Shown here: piece by piece, positions 61,117 through 64,000 of the stretch | How the letters are laid out: each line of letters begins with the position of its first letter | Numbering within the stretch: the stretch's first letter is position 1 | The notes under the pieces: generated by a model | Databases searched by the model: none | The model's input: the letters and a program-made list of their open reading frames with translations, nothing else | What the model was told of the DNA's origin: nothing | Position numbers and translations under genes: made by a program | From: Bacillota bacterium | GTDB lineage: Bacteria; Bacillota; Clostridia; Peptostreptococcales; Anaerovoracaceae | Reading direction: 5' to 3' | Length of the DNA stretch: 64,000 nt | Assembly (NCBI GenBank): GCA_022769485.1 | Contig: JALEJU010000020.1 | Coordinates: 34,321 to 98,320, forward strand

Positions 61117-62373
61117 ATGGATATAAAAATTACACCCTCGAAGTTATCCGGCAGCGTGCGGGCTATTGCTTCAAAACCGCAGGCGCAGCGGGTATTTATC
61201 TGCGCGGCTTTATCTGACCGGCCTATGGAGATCGCGGTATACGGCGTCTCCGGGGATACGGAAACGGTTATAAACTGTTTGCGGGCTATGGGCACGAAAA
61301 TTCGTCAGATTAAAGACGGCCGCTGGCGGGTGGAACCTCTGTTCAAAAAAGGAGGCGGAAAAGCCTTTTCGGGCAAGCCGGTGTTAAAGTGCGGCGAAAG
61401 CGGTGCAGCCTTTCGTTTTTTGCTTCCTGTAAGCGCGGCGTTGTTCAGTGCAGTGGATATAGAAAGCGCAGGTGCGTCCTTTTTTCAGCCTCTGGAACCG
61501 GTTCTCAGCGCTATGGAAAAGCACGGATGCAGCTTCAGCGGAGAGACGTTTCCTCTGTCTATGCAGAAACGGCTGAGAGGCGGAGATTTTGCGCTGCCCG
61601 ATCATATTGACGCACGGTTCGTATCCGGCCTGCTCTTTGCGGCACCGCTGCTAAAAGAAGACAGCCGCGTGATTTTGAATACTTACCTGGAGTCCGAGCA
61701 GTATGTGGACCTGACTATCGATGTAATGGAGCGGTTCGGGGTAAATGTGTATGAAAATGAAAACGGCTATCAGATTCCGGGAAAGCAGACCTATTGCTCT
61801 CCTAAGGAGTTTCGGGTAGAGGGCGACTGGGGTGCCGGGGCGGCCTGGTTCTGCGCAAAGACCATGGGAAATGAAATCAAGGTAGACGGACTTAATAATC
61901 GTTCCGTTCAGTGGGAACGGAAGATTGTGAAACTGCTGGAGGATCTGGGGGAAGGTTCGGTAATTGACGCTTCCCGGATTTTGGATCTCGTACCGGTTCT
62001 GGCGGCAGCGGCAGCTGTATCGGAAGGCCAGACAAAAATTGAGAATATCGGCGGACTGCGTACTCCGGAGAGCGATCGTTTAAAATCTACTGCGGATATG
62101 CTTGCCGCATTGGGAGCGGAGATCAAAGAGGGAGAAGACAGCCTCACGATTACCGGCAGACCCTCTCTGCGGGGCGGAACGGTAAACAGCTGCGGTGATC
62201 CGCAGATTGTGATGGCGGCAGCCATTGCATCCTCCGTTTGTGAAGGGGAAGTAGTGATTCGGGAAGCGGAAGCCGTGAAAAAATTCTATCCGCGCTTTTT
62301 TAAGGACTTCAAGTATTTGGGGGGAGTTTACAAAGAATTAACTTGTAATTCCCAGGAGCCTGTGGGAGAATAA
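61117..62373 (+). CDS. EPSP synthase-like paralogue with altered active site
   Basis: A 418-residue member of the EPSP synthase (AroA) fold, second in this window. The fold is clear (CGESGAAFRFLLPVSAAL, SGLLFAAPLL, EGDWGAGAAWF, ESDRLKSTADMLAALGA), but residues that bind shikimate phosphate or act in catalysis differ from the canonical copy. Lys20 is kept, Ser21 is Pro; the SSQ loop reads DAR (165-167); the Lys of LKESDR is Pro (317); and DHR reads DPQ (361-363). It is therefore unlikely to make EPSP. It may be a regulator, or an enzyme for another substrate. AAAGGAG precedes the ATG. It lies between fbp and terC, far from the aro operon. Confidence 0.85.
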   Translation: MDIKITPSKLSGSVRAIASKPQAQRVFICAALSDRPMEIAVYGVSGDTETVINCLRAMGTKIRQIKDGRWRVEPLFKKGGGKAFSGKPVLKCGESGAAFRFLLPVSAALFSAVDIESAGASFFQPLEPVLSAMEKHGCSFSGETFPLSMQKRLRGGDFALPDHIDARFVSGLLFAAPLLKEDSRVILNTYLESEQYVDLTIDVMERFGVNVYENENGYQIPGKQTYCSPKEFRVEGDWGAGAAWFCAKTMGNEIKVDGLNNRSVQWERKIVKLLEDLGEGSVIDASRILDLVPVLAAAAAVSEGQTKIENIGGLRTPESDRLKSTADMLAALGAEIKEGEDSLTITGRPSLRGGTVNSCGDPQIVMAAAIASSVCEGEVVIREAEAVKKFYPRFFKDFKYLGGVYKELTCNSQEPVGE

Positions 62374-62409
62374 AGAACAGTAAATTAAGGGGGAAGAGGG
62401 AATAAAAAA

Positions 62410-63261
62410 ATGGAACACAGGACGATAAAAGCGTATAAATGGGTTTTTATCTGGATTGGTTTAGCCGGACTGTGCAATCTTGCAGTTTGGTATTTTATGG
62501 GAACTGAGAAAGCGCTGCAGTTTCTTGCAGGATACTTGATCGAATTCAGTCTCAGTATGGATAATTTATTTGTTTTCCTGACCATATTTATGAGCTTTGG
62601 AATTGCGGAACACGCGCAGCACCGTGTTTTAGGCTGGGGAATTATCGGCGCAATCATACTTCGGCTCATATTTATAATGCTGGGTGTGCAGATTGTATCC
62701 CGTTTTGAATGGGTGCTTTATTTGTTCGGCGTTCTGCTGATTATTAACGGAATTAAAATGTTCCGCAAAACGGAGAAAGTGGAGGATCCTCACGACAGTC
62801 CGATTATAAAGACGGTCAGCAGGGTGCTTCCGGTTTCGCCGGATTTTGAGGGCGAAAAATTCTTTACAAAGATCGACGGGAAGAAGATGGTGACTCCGCT
62901 GTTTGCGATTCTTATTTTAGTAGAGTGCTCGGACATCATTTTTGCCATAGATTCGGTTCCGGCGGTTTTTTCCGTCTCTACGGATCCGCTTATTGTATAT
63001 CTGTCTAATATCTTTGCTATTTTGGGATTGCGGCAGCTTTATTTTGTGCTGGAGCATCTGCACGAACGGTTCAGTTATGTAAAATACGGTGTTGCTACGA
63101 TTCTGACTTTTACCGGGATAAAGCTGGGCATTGGCGTGTTTGGCTGGCATATCGCCATCGTTCCCTCTATTTTGTTTATTTTCGTTGTCCTGACGCTCAG
63201 CATTGTAATTTCCATCGTGTTGTCCGGCAGGAAAAGTGAAAAGGGATCGCTTAGAAAATAG
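62410..63261 (+). CDS. TerC/Alx family membrane protein
   Basis: A 283-residue membrane protein with seven to nine helices. The paired acidic motifs of the family are present: EFSLSMDNLFVF in the first half and ECSDIIFAIDSVPAVF in the second, with GLRQLYFVLEHL after it. TerC proteins protect against tellurite or, as shown for several, export manganese during secretion. No other ter genes are near. The stop is followed by the tRNA promoter. Confidence 0.92.
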   Translation: MEHRTIKAYKWVFIWIGLAGLCNLAVWYFMGTEKALQFLAGYLIEFSLSMDNLFVFLTIFMSFGIAEHAQHRVLGWGIIGAIILRLIFIMLGVQIVSRFEWVLYLFGVLLIINGIKMFRKTEKVEDPHDSPIIKTVSRVLPVSPDFEGEKFFTKIDGKKMVTPLFAILILVECSDIIFAIDSVPAVFSVSTDPLIVYLSNIFAILGLRQLYFVLEHLHERFSYVKYGVATILTFTGIKLGIGVFGWHIAIVPSILFIFVVLTLSIVISIVLSGRKSEKGSLRK

Positions 63262-63280
63262 AAAAAGTAAAAGAAAAAAC

Positions 63281-63309
63281 TTGACAATAGGGTGCTAAAA
63301 TGGTAATAT
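63281..63309 (+). promoter_or_regulatory. Promoter of the tRNA cluster
   Basis: TTGACA (63281-63286), 17 bases, TAATAT (63304-63309) preceded by TGG. It lies 33 bases before the first tRNA. Confidence 0.85.
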
Positions 63310-63342
63310 CTTTCCTGCGACGTGGAAAACGTTGCAGGATGT

Positions 63343-63419
63343 GGCGGTGTAGCTTAGTTGGTTAGAGCGTCCGGTTCATACCCGGAAGGTCGGTGGTTCG
63401 ACTCCACTCGCCGCTACCA
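63343..63419 (+). tRNA. tRNA-Met (CAT), elongator type
   Basis: Cloverleaf with anticodon CAT at 63377-63379, TCCGG/CCGGA anticodon stem, TTCGACT T-loop and encoded CCA. The anticodon stem lacks the GGG/CCC pairs of initiators, and the body resembles elongator tRNA-Met of Bacillus. Confidence 0.9.
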
Positions 63420-63568
63420 TTATGGATCTGTCCGGGCTTGCATATGCGGGCTTGGGTGGATTCTTTAAAAAGCGCAGCGTTTCAGCGCGCTTGACATTTT
63501 TATTAAATGAGTGTGCGGAAGTTTTGAACAGCGAAAGCGTAGCTGTATAAAAGTTCTGCGGACGATGC

Positions 63569-63645
63569 GGCCTGGTAGTTCAGTTGGTTAGAATGCCAGC
63601 CTGTCACGCTGGAGGTCGACGGTTCGAGCCCGTTCCAGGTCGCCA
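63569..63645 (+). tRNA. tRNA-Asp (GTC)
   Basis: Anticodon GTC within CTGTCAC, acceptor GGCCTGG paired with CCAGGTC, discriminator G and encoded CCA. The 149 bases before it hold no gene that I can see. Confidence 0.93.
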
Positions 63646-63671
63646 ATTTAATAAAATTCATGAGTGGTTAT

Positions 63672-63749
63672 GGTGGGTATCGTCAAGAGGCCTAAGACAC
63701 AGGGTTGTGGCTCCTGCATTCGTGGGTTCGAATCCCACTACCCACCCCA
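63672..63749 (+). tRNA. tRNA-His (GTG)
   Basis: Anticodon GTG within TTGTGGC; acceptor GTGGGTA pairs with TACCCAC. An extra G at 63672 opposite discriminator C gives the G-1 that marks tRNA-His. CCA is encoded. Confidence 0.93.
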
Positions 63750-63760
63750 TATCAACTTAG

Positions 63761-63835
63761 AGGGGTATCGCCAAGCGGTAAGGCAACGGATTCTGATTCC
63801 GTCATGCGCAGGTTCGAATCCTGCTACCCCCGCCA
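63761..63835 (+). tRNA. tRNA-Gln (CTG)
   Basis: Anticodon CTG within TTCTGAT, stem ACGGA/TCCGT, T-arm GCAGG/CCTGC and encoded CCA. The first acceptor pair is an A-C mismatch, in line with the weak 1-72 pair of glutamine tRNAs. Confidence 0.9.
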
Positions 63836-63839
63836 ATAC

Positions 63840-63914
<75 letters not shown>

Positions 63915-63917
63915 AAA

Positions 63918-63943
63918 AAACCGATGCATCGCATCGGTTTTTT
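63918..63943 (+). terminator. Terminator of the tRNA cluster
   Basis: AAACCGATGC (63918-63927) pairs with GCATCGGTTT (63931-63940) around ATC, followed by further T. It ends the tRNA transcript. Confidence 0.88.
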
Positions 63944-63966
63944 CGTTGTGCAAGGAGGCCTTTCGT

Positions 63967-64000
63967 TTGACAGCAGCTGTATGCGTTGAAAAAATTTTTC
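63967..64000 (+). CDS. Possible start of a further gene, 3' partial
   Basis: AAGGAGG (63952-63958) stands eight bases before a TTG that opens MTAAVCVEKIF and runs off the window. Spacing and strength fit other TTG starts here, but eleven codons are too few to identify a product. Confidence 0.4.
   Translation, partial: MTAAVCVEKIF

Noticed and set aside
62410..63261. Tellurite resistance operon
   Set aside because: Only a single TerC-type gene is present, which is widespread and better explained by manganese handling.

Overview
The window reads as chromosomal core sequence of an anaerobic, probably endospore-forming member of the Clostridia (Bacillota). The grounds are gene content and order: SRP RNA-dnaX-ybaB-recR-yaaL-bofA, cdaA-cdaR-glmM-glmS, murB-PHP-rapZ-whiA, a class III fructose-bisphosphatase, a GerMN lipoprotein, long-form HPF behind a raiA-type RNA, strong Shine-Dalgarno sequences, many TTG/GTG starts, and ferredoxin-linked flavoenzymes. 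A family-level guess such as Anaerovoracaceae would be weak. I see no prophage, insertion sequence, integron or CRISPR array.

Layout. 1-4.6 kb: a NuoF/HydB-like flavoprotein (5' end outside the window) and a large NuoG/GltD-like fusion that ends in a shortened, apparently dead molybdopterin domain. 4.6-10.8 kb: SRP RNA, dnaX, ybaB, recR, azlCD, bofA (reverse), yaaL, a GNAT-like protein and a VanY-type peptidase. 10.9-12.5 kb (reverse): an NSS-family sodium symporter with its 32-residue MetS-type partner. 12.9-14.4 kb: IMP dehydrogenase. 14.4-22.8 kb: a complete common aromatic pathway operon (aroF, tyrA, aroB, aroA, aroC, pheA, fused aroE-aroK, aroQ). It is preceded by a consensus promoter, a Tyr/Phe-rich leader peptide and mutually exclusive RNA hairpins, which together form a classical ribosome-dependent attenuator.

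23-31.4 kb: NAD synthetase, YhaM, CCA-adding enzyme, RecD2, ComFC, a raiA-type structured RNA and HPF. 31.5-39.7 kb: the c-di-AMP/cell-wall precursor block cdaA-cdaR-glmM-glmS, then a GerMN lipoprotein, an ADP-ribosylglycohydrolase and rlmN. 39.8-49.2 kb: smaller accessory or poorly known genes: a P-loop protein, a HAD phosphatase, a secreted CAP protein with Cys-rich repeats, a BMP-type lipoprotein, YgiQ, a solitary adenine methyltransferase, YitT, a TSCPD protein, RdgB and YihY. 49.3-53.1 kb: serC-serA (reverse), divergent from a phosphoglycerate mutase-like gene.

53.1-63.3 kb: DacF-type carboxypeptidase, a beta-helix-like lipoprotein, murB, PHP phosphoesterase, rapZ, whiA, fbp, a second EPSP-synthase-like gene that has lost most substrate-binding residues, and terC. 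63.3-63.9 kb: five tRNA genes (Met, Asp, His, Gln, Cys), followed by a terminator and the possible start of another gene.

The two strongest leads are the aromatic-operon attenuator (14.4-14.7 kb) and the active-site-stripped EPSP synthase paralogue (61.1-62.4 kb). A third is the bifurcase-like fusion whose molybdopterin domain carries Lys where Sec/Cys is expected.
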